In this document: positions 36,545-44,679 of the stretch, piece after piece
How positions within the stretch are numbered: the first letter of the stretch is position 1
Layout: the number at the start of each line of letters is the position of its first letter
Program-made: the position numbers and the translations under genes
Notes under the pieces: model-generated
Database searches by the model: none
Told to the model about the DNA's origin: nothing
What the model saw: only the letters and a program-made list of their open reading frames with translations
Assembly: GCF_038900055.1 (NCBI RefSeq)
Contig: NZ_JBBMQM010000001.1
Location: 558,001-622,000 of the forward strand
Origin: Henriciella sp. AS95
GTDB taxonomy: Bacteria; Pseudomonadota; Alphaproteobacteria; Caulobacterales; Hyphomonadaceae
Reading direction: 5' to 3'
Length of the DNA: 64,000 nucleotides

Positions 36545-36920
36545 CGGTGTGTTCTAATCCGGGAAAGTAAAAACAAAGGAAGCGGGCACGCGCGGGCGCA
36601 GCCTTTCGGCATCAGCAGCAGCGACAACACGATCTGTATGCGGCGAAAACCATCCCTGACGGTTCCTCGTTCTGGTTGCGGGCTCTATGACACAGCGGGT
36701 CCTCAGCGCCAAGTGGCGCCAGCGTTGCAGGCCGCGTCGAAAAAGGCTGACGCTGCGAAAACCGTTCGATTTTCTGGAAAACCAATCTGTTCTGCCCTAT
36801 GTCTGTCTTTACGCCCTGAGGGTACAACTCGGGCGGGCGTTAAGTCCGGTATTGGAGTGCAAGGGCGCACTCACAGAACATCTGGCTCGACCCCCGTCCC
36901 TCAGAATACAGGATTCAGCC
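36545..36920. other. Gene-free region between cysS and folE
   Basis: This 376-bp stretch separates two divergent genes. It has no tRNA-like or known riboswitch signature I can recognise. A small hairpin (gcgcca, tggcgc) lies around 36710. An open frame continues upstream of folE in its frame, but its composition and lack of a ribosome binding site argue against use. It presumably holds both promoters. Confidence 0.5.
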
Positions 36921-37541
36921 ATGGCGATGGATACCATCACGACTGACAAGACACTCGCAAATGCCGACCCGGTGAAGCGACCGACACAGGAAGAAGCCGA
37001 AGATGCTGTGCGCACGCTGCTCGCCTGGGCGGGCGACGACCCGCGCCGCGAAGGCCTGATCGACACGCCGAAACGTGTCGTCAATGCCTATAAGGAATGG
37101 TTCCAGGGCTATGACGAAGACCCGGTCAAATACCTCTCGCGGACCTTCGACGATGTGCAGGGCTATGACGACATGGTCATGCTGCGCGAGATCGACGTCG
37201 AGAGCCATTGTGAGCACCACATGGCGCCGTTCCTCGGCACGGCCTATGTCGCCTACATGCCGACACAGGCCGTTGTCGGCATCTCCAAGATTGCCCGCGT
37301 CGTCGAAATTTTCGCCAAGCGCCTGCAGACGCAAGAAACGATGACCGCGCAGATCTGTGACGCGCTGACCGAAAGCCTTGCGCCAGCTGGCGTCGCCGTC
37401 CTGATCGATGCGGTCCACCAGTGCATGACGACCCGCGGCGTGCACCACCCTAACGTCTCGACGATCACGACGCAGTTCACGGGTGTGTTCAAGACGGACA
37501 AGGACATACGCGACCGCTTCCTTCGTCTTGCTGGTCGGTAA
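36921..37541 (+). CDS. folE: GTP cyclohydrolase I
   Basis: This 206-residue enzyme opens the purine ring of GTP to give dihydroneopterin triphosphate, the first step of folate synthesis. The zinc ligands C97, H100 and C168 lie in ESHCEHHMAPF and HQCMTTRGV. The length is normal. The ATG at 36921 is chosen since cagga precedes it and the N terminus then fits; an in-frame extension to 36687 is rejected. A terminator follows at 37567. Confidence 0.97.
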   Translation: MAMDTITTDKTLANADPVKRPTQEEAEDAVRTLLAWAGDDPRREGLIDTPKRVVNAYKEWFQGYDEDPVKYLSRTFDDVQGYDDMVMLREIDVESHCEHHMAPFLGTAYVAYMPTQAVVGISKIARVVEIFAKRLQTQETMTAQICDALTESLAPAGVAVLIDAVHQCMTTRGVHHPNVSTITTQFTGVFKTDKDIRDRFLRLAGR

Positions 37542-37566
37542 GACGGAAGACAAAATCAAAGCCATC

Positions 37567-37597
37567 AAGGCCGCTCCGGTTCAGGGGCGGCTTTTTT
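37567..37597 (+). terminator. Intrinsic terminator after folE
   Basis: The arms gccgctcc (37570-37577) and ggggcggc (37584-37591) form an 8-bp stem with one G-U pair, followed by a run of six T (37592-37597). Confidence 0.85.
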
Positions 37598-37658
37598 GTT
37601 GGCCTTCAGGGCGCGTCGAGATAGCGTCTCCCAAAACAATAAGGGAGGAGCGGGCAGC

Positions 37659-38420
37659 ATGGCGAAACGCGTGTCAATCACAGCCCTCATCATCGGGGTA
37701 TGTGCCTTAGTAGGCGCCTGCCAGAGTGAGCCTTCATCAGGCGCGACAGACGGCGCTGACATCCTTATCTTCTCGCACACGACGGGCTGGCGACACGATT
37801 CCATAGAGACGGGCGTTGAAGCGCTCACTTCACTGGCGCAAAGCAAGGGCTACAGCGTTGTCGCGACCGAAGACCCGGACATTTTCAGCGAGACCTCGCT
37901 CGACCCCTTCGAGGCGATCATCCTGTTAAATACAACGACGGGCCATGATGGCGATCAATGGTTTATCGGGCCGCGCGGCGAGGCCCTTCAGGATTTTGTG
38001 CATGACGGCAAGGGCATTGTGGCGATCCACGGTGCAGCCGACAGCCATTATGACTGGCCGTGGTATGGGGAGATGATCGGCGGTTGGTTTGAGCATCACC
38101 CACCCGGCACGCCGACCGGTACGCTGACCACGCTGGACCATGCCCACCCGTCGACTGAAAACCTGCCGGACCGGTTTTCGCGGACCGATGAGTGGTATTG
38201 GATAGACGGCTTTACGGTGCCGGGCGGTCTTCTGGTTACGCTCGATCCCGCGTCCATCGGCGAAGAGGGCGAGGCAAAACCGATAAGCTGGTGGCATGAA
38301 TTCGAAAGTGGACGCGTCTTCTACACAGCCATGGGACATACGAAAGAGAGCTATGCAGACCCGCTATTTCTCTCCCATGTCGAAGGTGGGCTCGACTGGA
38401 CACTCGGCAAAGCTGATTGA
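37659..38420 (+). CDS. ThuA-like domain lipoprotein
   Basis: This 253-residue protein starts with a signal peptide and a lipobox ending at Cys21 (LVGAC). The mature part is a ThuA-like domain: ILIFSHTTGWRHDSIETGVEAL, then FVHDGKGIVAIHGAADSHYDWPWYGEMIGGWFEHH, cut here for length by its motif. ThuA is linked to trehalose utilisation in rhizobia, but most family members are of unknown sugar-related or hydrolytic function. The lipid anchor places it at the envelope. The ATG at 37659 has ggag just upstream. Confidence 0.85.
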   Translation: MAKRVSITALIIGVCALVGACQSEPSSGATDGADILIFSHTTGWRHDSIETGVEALTSLAQSKGYSVVATEDPDIFSETSLDPFEAIILLNTTTGHDGDQWFIGPRGEALQDFVHDGKGIVAIHGAADSHYDWPWYGEMIGGWFEHHPPGTPTGTLTTLDHAHPSTENLPDRFSRTDEWYWIDGFTVPGGLLVTLDPASIGEEGEAKPISWWHEFESGRVFYTAMGHTKESYADPLFLSHVEGGLDWTLGKAD

Positions 38421-38468
38421 TCAATCGCCGCATTGTTGGCGGCGCTCATAGGAGATAGCAGCACAATC

Positions 38469-38825
38469 ATGTTGCGACGGTTACGTCAGATGCTCGGGCT
38501 GCTCGCCTTGTTTGCTTACCTCGCAAACGGCGCCCAAGCTCACATGCAGATTGTTTCCGGCGAGACAATTATCGTCCCGATCTGTGGTGACGGTCTGCAT
38601 CGCACGATCGAAATGGAAGTCGGCGGTGAGCCACAAGACACCTCCGACACGACGTGCTGCGGTGATTGTGCCGTTCCGATGGCGATTGGCGTTGAACCGC
38701 CGAGCCAGCCGGTCCAGGCGCAGGTTGCGCATGTCCTCTCGTTTTCAGGCGTCACAGGCGCCGCTCATCCGCGCTCGCCTTTATGGCCGGGCGCGCCGCC
38801 GCAAGGCCCGCCAATTCTCGTTTGA
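38469..38825 (+). CDS. DUF2946-like small metal-associated protein
   Basis: This 118-residue protein has a signal-like N terminus (RQMLGLLALFAYLANGAQA), a Cys cluster (TTCCGDCAVP) and the C-terminal HPRSPLWPGAPPQGPP, the pattern of DUF2946-like proteins that often accompany copper or heavy-metal resistance genes. The following gene codes for a Met-rich outer-membrane-like protein, and the two are 63 bp apart, probably one transcript. Metal-binding is inferred. The ATG at 38469 follows aggaga at some distance; 38433 is a possible alternative. Confidence 0.75.
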   Translation: MLRRLRQMLGLLALFAYLANGAQAHMQIVSGETIIVPICGDGLHRTIEMEVGGEPQDTSDTTCCGDCAVPMAIGVEPPSQPVQAQVAHVLSFSGVTGAAHPRSPLWPGAPPQGPPILV

Positions 38826-38888
38826 TCTGAACCGAAGTCTTCGAGCCGTGCGCGACAGCGCGGTCTGTTCAATCCTGCGAGAGATTTG

Positions 38889-39980
38889 ATGACTATCAAG
38901 ATGATATGCGCCGCGGTAGCGCTCAATGCCGCAATCATTCCTGTTGCCTACGCCCATGATGGCGATGGCGGGAACGTGACCTATGCCAGTGACCACGCGC
39001 CCATCGGCGTCATGGCCGACCACCGCCACAAAAAAGGCGAGTGGATGGTCTCCTACCGTTACATGTACATGGATATGGAGGGAAACCGGATCGGGACCGA
39101 TGAGGTCGATCCCGACCCGATTGTGACAACAGTGCCAAACCGGTTCGCCGGCGCGCCCATGATGCCGCCAACCCTGCGTGTCGTGCCACTGGAAATGCCG
39201 ATGCAGATGCATATGGGCGGCGCGATGTACGGCCTGGCGGATCGCATCACGCTGATGGGCATGGTCAACTATATCACCAAGGAGATGGACCTGCGCACCT
39301 ATATGGGCGGAATGGGCACCAATGTGCTCGGTGACTTCACGACCGAGGTCTCCGGCTTTGGCGACACCAGCGTCGGCGCGATTATCGGCCTCGACGATGG
39401 CAGCTATGAACACCGCCAGGTCAATCTGTCCGTCATGGTGTCCATCCCGACCGGTTCAATCACCGAGACCGACACTGTGCTCACGCCGATGAACATGCAG
39501 ACGGACATGCGTCTGCCTTATCCGATGCAGCTTGGCTCCGGCACATATGACCTCAAGCCGGCCCTGACGGCGCGCAGCCGGAGCGGCCGGTGGAGCTATG
39601 GAGCCCAGGTCTCTGGCGTGATCCGTCTTGATGACAATGATGAAGGCTATGCGCTCGGCGATGTGCTCGAAGGCACGGCCTGGCTCGCCTTTGAGCCACA
39701 GCCATGGGTCTCCATCTCCGGTCGCCTGAAGGCGAAATCGCAGGGCCAGATCGACGGAATCGACCCCAGGATCATGGCGCCCGTGCAGACCGCGGATCCT
39801 GACTATCAGGGTAGCGAAACGGTCGAAGCTCTCTTCGGTGTCAATCTCGCTGGCTCTGAAGGCTGGAAGAAGGGGCACAGGCTGGCGCTTGAGTTCGGGG
39901 TGCCGCTTCACCGCGATCTCAACGGCCCTCAGATGGAAACGGACTACACGCTGACCCTGGGCTGGCAGAAAGCTTTCTAG
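38889..39980 (+). CDS. Met/His-rich outer-membrane-like protein, putative metal-linked transporter
   Basis: This 363-residue protein has a signal peptide (MTIKMICAAVALNAAIIPVAYA/HDGDGG), then alternating beta-strands ending in an aromatic (WQKAF), as in outer-membrane barrels. The N-terminal third is unusually Met/His-rich: YRYMYMDMEG, MPMQMHMGGAMYG, TLMGMVNYITKEMDL and YMGGMG. Such Met clusters bind Cu(I). It follows the DUF2946-like gene. I infer a copper-linked role, though I cannot name the family beyond an outer-membrane channel annotated as transporter. A TTG one codon upstream is less likely than the ATG. Confidence 0.8.
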   Translation: MTIKMICAAVALNAAIIPVAYAHDGDGGNVTYASDHAPIGVMADHRHKKGEWMVSYRYMYMDMEGNRIGTDEVDPDPIVTTVPNRFAGAPMMPPTLRVVPLEMPMQMHMGGAMYGLADRITLMGMVNYITKEMDLRTYMGGMGTNVLGDFTTEVSGFGDTSVGAIIGLDDGSYEHRQVNLSVMVSIPTGSITETDTVLTPMNMQTDMRLPYPMQLGSGTYDLKPALTARSRSGRWSYGAQVSGVIRLDDNDEGYALGDVLEGTAWLAFEPQPWVSISGRLKAKSQGQIDGIDPRIMAPVQTADPDYQGSETVEALFGVNLAGSEGWKKGHRLALEFGVPLHRDLNGPQMETDYTLTLGWQKAF

Positions 39981-39986
39981 CGAGAA

Positions 39987-40020
39987 TGGCCGGGCAAGCC
40001 TTTGCGGTTTGCCCGGCCAA
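39987..40020 (+). terminator. Hairpin terminator candidate after the Met-rich protein gene
   Basis: The arms tggccgggcaa (39987-39997) and ttgcccggcca (40009-40019) form a perfect 11-bp stem with an 11-base loop, followed by atttcg. The T-run is weak. Confidence 0.6.
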
Positions 40021-40085
40021 TTTCGAATTGACGCGTTCCGCTCCATGGGTTATCGTTTTTCGATAATAACAAGAAGGAGCCTCCC

Positions 40086-40511
40086 ATGCGTGCTGAACTT
40101 GTCCGTGTTTCGCTGCATCATGTCGATATCAAGATCGTCACCGACGACGAGCAGATGCACGTCCTGCAATGGCGCCGCAATTTGCTGTGGGATGAAGTCC
40201 TGCTCGACGGGAAACGCCAGGCGCATTCGGGTGGGTTCGCCCGCGAGAAAGTCTATGGCCTGGTCTTCGGCAAGGACCGCGAGGGCAATGGCGGCACCAA
40301 GATCATGCTGATCCTCGATCCGGCAACCGACTATGGCAGCTTGACCGATTCAGCGCAGCGTCTGCGCGGTGTGCGTCTCGAAACGGCCGATGGACCGATT
40401 GTCGCCTATGGTTCGCTCGACCCGAAAACGCTCGAAAAGCCAGCCACATTCTCCGACTGGATGAAGAAGACGATGGGCATGGACTGGGGCGACGAGCGCC
40501 GGCCGCACTGA
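40086..40511 (+). CDS. Hypothetical protein
   Basis: This 141-residue soluble protein starts VSLHHVDIKIVTDDEQMHVLQW and has no signal peptide or membrane segment. The core HVLQWRRNLLWDEVLLDGK, then VYGLVFGKDREGNGG, suggests a small beta-sandwich. I recognise no family. It is preceded by aaggag and flanked by hairpin terminators on both sides, so it is transcribed as a single gene. Strong codon usage and clean boundaries support a real gene. Confidence 0.75.
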   Translation: MRAELVRVSLHHVDIKIVTDDEQMHVLQWRRNLLWDEVLLDGKRQAHSGGFAREKVYGLVFGKDREGNGGTKIMLILDPATDYGSLTDSAQRLRGVRLETADGPIVAYGSLDPKTLEKPATFSDWMKKTMGMDWGDERRPH

Positions 40512-40519
40512 TCATTCCA

Positions 40520-40560
40520 GCCTCATCCTTCGACGTCGCTCAGGATGAGGGCTTCTTTTG
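40520..40560 (+). terminator. Intrinsic terminator after the hypothetical gene
   Basis: The arms cctcatcct (40521-40529) and aggatgagg (40542-40550) form a perfect 9-bp stem, followed by gcttctttt. It may work for both the plus-strand gene and the convergent hrpB. Confidence 0.7.
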
Positions 40561-40563
40561 CAT

Positions 40564-43011
40564 TTATTGAGAGCCCAGCCGCTTCTTCGTCATGCCGACG
40601 TGCGGCTTCGCGCTGGCCGGGTCGTCCGGCCAGTCATGTTTGGGGTATTGCGCGCGCATATCCTTGGCCATGTCGAGATAGCCGCCGGACCAGAAGCCTG
40701 AAATGTCTTGTGTAACGGCGATCGGCCGACCGGCGGGTGATATCAGTTGCAGGGTCACGGGCATGCGGCCACCGGCGATGGCGGGCTGGCGCGTGAGACC
40801 GTAAAGCTCCTGCGCCTTGGCTTCGACGAGGGGCGCATTTTCGCTGAGATAATCGATGTCGGCCTTGCGTCCGCTGGGTAGATCTATGCTGGTCGGCGCA
40901 AGTTCATCGATTTCCTGCGCCTTTGGCCAGCCCAGTGATTGCTTGATGGCGTTGGCTATCGTGCCATCGGACGGGAACTGAAAGGCTTTCGAACCAAGGA
41001 CTGGAGCGAGCCATTCATCCACTGTTTCCACCAGGGCATTCTCCCCGATCAGAGGCCAGTCCTCACCGAACGCATCGTTCAGGAGCTTCAAGCGCGCCAG
41101 AACGGGCCGGACAGCCCTGCCCAGACCGGCAGCGTCCAGCCCGTTCTCACGCACGAAACCCAGAAAAGCCTCGCGGGCCGCATTCCCGGAGGGCTGGGGC
41201 AGGGGCGTTTCGGATAGAACAATCTTGCCGACAGCCTTGACCTGCCGGCCCTTGAAGCTGCGCGAGGCGGGGTCGAAACTCGCCCATTCCTCGGTTTCGG
41301 GCGGGTACATCGCCAAAATGTCGGCTTCGCGGATGGGGATGGCGAGCGTGATCCGTGAGCGGCCTGCCGCGCCCACCATGTCTGCGACGACAATCCATTG
41401 CGCCTGAGCGATGGCTGAGTCCGCCGGAAGATCGCCCGCCCGGCCATTGGCGAGCAAATAGCTCGTCGCTGAGCCATCCCTGCGCCGCGCCACCTGACCC
41501 GGCCAGGCCTTGGCAAGAAGCAGGGCGGGGTCGCCGAAGGCTCTGGCGCCATTTGACCAGCGATCAGCTTGTCGCCGAAGCGCCTTCGCGCGGCCTGATC
41601 CGTCCCGGTCAAAGCCTTCGATCCTGTCTTTCAGATTGATCGAGCTGCCGCCAATGCCCGGTTCGCTGGCAAGCGCGGCGATCTGCGAGGCGAGGGCGCG
41701 TTCACCGTCTGATGTCGCGCTCGCCACGAGGCTGGCATATCGCGGGGCTAGCGGCAGGGCAGCCATTCGCTTTCCGTGTTCGGTGAGCTGACCATCTTCC
41801 GTCAGCGCGCCGAACTCGATCAGCGTTTCTCGCGCCGCCTTGATACGCCCGGATGGCGGTGCGTCGAGCCAGGTGAGGCGCGAAGGATCGTTCTCGCCCC
41901 ATTCAGCAAGACTGAGGAGAAGGCCCGACAGGTCGGCGTTCAGAATTTCAGGCGATGGCGCCGCATTTAGCCCACGCGTTTCTTCTTCGTCCCACAACCG
42001 ATAGCAGACGCCTGGCCCCAGGCGCCCGGCTCGCCCGCGGCGCTGGTCGACATTGGCGCGAGCGGCGCGGATGGTTCTGAGGACGGACGTGCCGCTGGAG
42101 GGTTCAAATTCCGGCACGCGCGCCAGCCCGGAATCGACGACGACATGCACGCCATCAATCGTCAGTGCGCTTTCGGCGATGTCGGTGGCGAGGACGATCT
42201 TGCGCTGACCGTCAGGTGCGGGCTTTACCGCTTCGTCCTGTTCTCTGGGCGATAGCGCGCCGAAGAGAGGGTGAACGCTGATATTGGCTGGCAGGTTTGA
42301 CAATCGCTCCGCCGTTCGCCGGATTTCGCCAGCGCCCGGCAGGAAAGCCAGGATCGACCCGGTTTCGGCGCGCGCTGCCTTCTCAATGGCCGTCGCCATC
42401 TGGTCTTCAATACGGTCCCGCGTGCGGCCAAGATATTTTGTCTCGACCGGGTACTGCCGCCCCTCACTCTCGACGACCGGGGCGTTCATCACGCCAGCAA
42501 CCTTGTCCGTATCCAGCGTCGCGGACATGGCAAGGATGCGCAGATCTTCGCGAAAGACAGACTGGGCTTCCATGGCAAGGGCGAGGCCGAGATCGACATT
42601 GAGGCTGCGCTCATGGATCTCGTCAAAGATCACGCAGGCGACGCCATCCAGCGACGGATCGGCGAGGAGACGGCGCACGAACAGGCCATCGGTGATGACT
42701 TCAACCACGGTCTCTTTCGAGACTTTCCGTTCAATGCGCGTCGACAGGCCAATCCGCCCCCCGGTCCGCTCGCCCAGCGTTGCGGCCATTCGGTCGGCGG
42801 CCATGCGGGCGGCCAGCCGGCGCGGCTCGAGCATGATGATCCGGCCGTCCATTGGAGCGAACCCTTCGGTCAGTCCGGCAAGGGCGAGCGGCACACGCGT
42901 TGTTTTGCCGGCGCCGGGCGGGGCGGCCAGAACAAGGCGTTTTTCACCGCGCAGTTTATCGCTGATCTCGCCGAGCAGGCTTTCGATGGGGAGGTCGGTA
43001 GGCGTTGGCAT
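40564..43011 (-). CDS. hrpB: ATP-dependent RNA helicase HrpB
   Basis: This 815-residue DEAH-box helicase has Walker A APPGAGKTTRVP, the DEIH motif (VIFDEIHERS), SATLD, and the C-terminal half ending in the HrpB-specific domain (PVTLQLISPAGRPIAVTQDI, FWSGGYLDMAKDMRAQYPKHDWPDDP, trimmed here). HrpB is a large helicase of unclear role, linked in E. coli to RNA processing. The size is normal and there is no frameshift. It is convergent with the 40 kb orphan and divergent from the DPM1-like gene. Confidence 0.96.
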   Translation of the reverse strand: MPTPTDLPIESLLGEISDKLRGEKRLVLAAPPGAGKTTRVPLALAGLTEGFAPMDGRIIMLEPRRLAARMAADRMAATLGERTGGRIGLSTRIERKVSKETVVEVITDGLFVRRLLADPSLDGVACVIFDEIHERSLNVDLGLALAMEAQSVFREDLRILAMSATLDTDKVAGVMNAPVVESEGRQYPVETKYLGRTRDRIEDQMATAIEKAARAETGSILAFLPGAGEIRRTAERLSNLPANISVHPLFGALSPREQDEAVKPAPDGQRKIVLATDIAESALTIDGVHVVVDSGLARVPEFEPSSGTSVLRTIRAARANVDQRRGRAGRLGPGVCYRLWDEEETRGLNAAPSPEILNADLSGLLLSLAEWGENDPSRLTWLDAPPSGRIKAARETLIEFGALTEDGQLTEHGKRMAALPLAPRYASLVASATSDGERALASQIAALASEPGIGGSSINLKDRIEGFDRDGSGRAKALRRQADRWSNGARAFGDPALLLAKAWPGQVARRRDGSATSYLLANGRAGDLPADSAIAQAQWIVVADMVGAAGRSRITLAIPIREADILAMYPPETEEWASFDPASRSFKGRQVKAVGKIVLSETPLPQPSGNAAREAFLGFVRENGLDAAGLGRAVRPVLARLKLLNDAFGEDWPLIGENALVETVDEWLAPVLGSKAFQFPSDGTIANAIKQSLGWPKAQEIDELAPTSIDLPSGRKADIDYLSENAPLVEAKAQELYGLTRQPAIAGGRMPVTLQLISPAGRPIAVTQDISGFWSGGYLDMAKDMRAQYPKHDWPDDPASAKPHVGMTKKRLGSQ

Positions 43012-43142
43012 TTGAAGCGGTCTCTAGTGCATTCTCGGCCACATGGCACGAGCCAACGCAGCATTTGCGGTCATCTTGTGTTTTGAAATAGGGTCGAAGC
43101 GCTTAAAGAGGCTCAGCAGAATTTGGGAAAGGTCCGTGCCAG

Positions 43143-43874
43143 ATGGCTGAACCGCTAGAATTTTCCGTTGTCGTGCCGGTCCATAATGAGTCCGGCAATG
43201 TCGAAGCGTTGGTGCGAGAGATCGCCGCCGCGCTCGATGGGCGATCCTATGAGATGCTCTTCGTCGATGATGCATCAACCGATGACACGCGGGCGGTGCT
43301 GGCGGGCCTGAAGAAGGATTTTCCGGCCCTTCGCGTTCTCAGTCACCGCAAGAATGCCGGCCAGAGTCGGGCCATCCGCAGCGGTGTGCGCGCCGCGCGT
43401 GGCCGCGTTGTCGGTACGCTTGACGGTGACGGACAGAATGACCCGGCTGACCTGCCAGACCTTTATCGCGCTCTCACGCGCGCTGACGCGCCAGACGATC
43501 TCGCCATGGTCATGGGCCGCCGCGCCAGCCGCAAGGACACGGCCTGGAAGCGGTTCGGGTCGAAGTTCGCCAACTCCATCCGCAGGCGCATGCTGAAGGA
43601 TGACTGTGACGATAGTGGTTGCGGGATCAAGGTGATCAAGCGCGATGCCTATCTCTCCCTCCCCTATTTCGACCATATGCACCGCTATATGCCCGCCCTG
43701 ATCAAGGCAGAGGGCTATGAGGCCGAATTCATGGATGTGAACCACCGTGAACGCGGGACGGGCAATTCAAAATATACGAATTTTGGGCGCCTCTGGGCCG
43801 CCCTGTCAGACCTGCGCGGTGTGACCTGGCTGATCCGCCGCCGCCGCAATCCACAAGGGGCTGACGAGGTCTGA
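43143..43874 (+). CDS. Family 2 glycosyltransferase, dolichol-phosphate mannose synthase-like
   Basis: This 243-residue protein has the DPM1-like N terminus FSVVVPVHNESGNVEALVREI, the DDAST nucleotide site and the DGDGQNDPADLPDL metal site, with RRRMLKDDCDDSGCGIKVIKRD further on. It lacks the C-terminal membrane anchor seen in some family members. It would make a polyprenyl-phosphate sugar from a nucleotide sugar for envelope glycans or lipid A modification. No transferase partner gene is adjacent. Confidence 0.9.
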   Translation: MAEPLEFSVVVPVHNESGNVEALVREIAAALDGRSYEMLFVDDASTDDTRAVLAGLKKDFPALRVLSHRKNAGQSRAIRSGVRAARGRVVGTLDGDGQNDPADLPDLYRALTRADAPDDLAMVMGRRASRKDTAWKRFGSKFANSIRRRMLKDDCDDSGCGIKVIKRDAYLSLPYFDHMHRYMPALIKAEGYEAEFMDVNHRERGTGNSKYTNFGRLWAALSDLRGVTWLIRRRRNPQGADEV

Positions 43875-44078
43875 TCACCGGCAAAAAGGCTGGTTCCGAA
43901 AAGACACGCCTCAATATCGACAGATAGTGTGCTAGAATTTCATGCTTAACAGGCCTGCACGGGGACGTTAGGCATGAGTCTTAGAGGAATCTTCGGGGCT
44001 GCGGCTGCAGCCCGGCTCGAGGATCGAAGAAAACGACAGGCCACCTCCGGCCGGTCAACGCAACGCAGGGGATCCAAC

Positions 44079-44546
44079 ATGCGCGTGCTACTCGGTATAT
44101 TTCCGCTCCTGATCATTCCGGTCGCGATCTACAATCTGATCGCGCTGCCTTTTGGTGGAACGGCTGAGCCGGTTGACGGCGTCGTCACTGACAATATCGC
44201 ACCCATTGTTAAGATGCTCAGCGAGCCGATGATGACCTTTCCGATGATTTCGGGGGTGAACTGGGCCATCACCAATGGCGAGATGCTGATCCTGTTCTCC
44301 ATCGCGCTGCTGTTCATGGAAATCCTGAAGTCGACGAGTACCGGCACGGCCACCATCATCAACCACGCCATCTCGATGATCCTGTTCATCGTCTGCCTGG
44401 TCGAGTTCCTGCTGCTGCCGAACTTTGCGACCTCGGTCTTCTTCATCATCACGATCATGACGCTGCTGGATGTCTTGGCAGGTGTTGTCGTGACGATTGT
44501 TTCGGCCCGCCGCGACTTCGGCGTGGGCGAGGGCTTCAGCGCCTAG
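44079..44546 (+). CDS. Four-helix membrane protein of unknown function
   Basis: This 155-residue protein has four hydrophobic segments (LLGIFPLLIIPVAIYNLIAL, MLILFSIALLFMEIL, AISMILFIVCLVEFLLLP, SVFFIITIMTLLDVLAGVVV). No family is recognised, though such proteins are common in alphaproteobacteria. The ATG at 44079 has ggggat nearby and puts the first span at the N terminus. An ATG at 43974 would add 35 Arg/Ala-rich residues (MSLRGIFGAAAAARLEDRRK...) and cannot be excluded. A terminator follows at 44578. Confidence 0.75.
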   Translation: MRVLLGIFPLLIIPVAIYNLIALPFGGTAEPVDGVVTDNIAPIVKMLSEPMMTFPMISGVNWAITNGEMLILFSIALLFMEILKSTSTGTATIINHAISMILFIVCLVEFLLLPNFATSVFFIITIMTLLDVLAGVVVTIVSARRDFGVGEGFSA

Positions 44547-44577
44547 CTAATTTGCGCAACATTCTTACTCAACCGGG

Positions 44578-44608
44578 CGGGGCAGATGTAAAATCTGCCC
44601 CGTTCCGC
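44578..44608 (+). terminator. Hairpin terminator candidate
   Basis: The arms cggggcagat (44578-44587) and atctgccccg (44593-44602) form a perfect 10-bp stem with a 5-base loop, followed by ttccgctt. The stem is strong, the T-run weak. Confidence 0.6.
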
Positions 44609-44679
44609 TTCACAGAAGCGAAAACCTGTCTAGTGTCGCCCACTCATTACCGAGTGTCAGTGTGCCGGGGAGGCTAATC

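Noticed and set aside
36687-36920. N-terminal extension of folE or a separate small gene before it
   Set aside because: No ribosome binding site, atypical residues, and FolE is complete from 36921.
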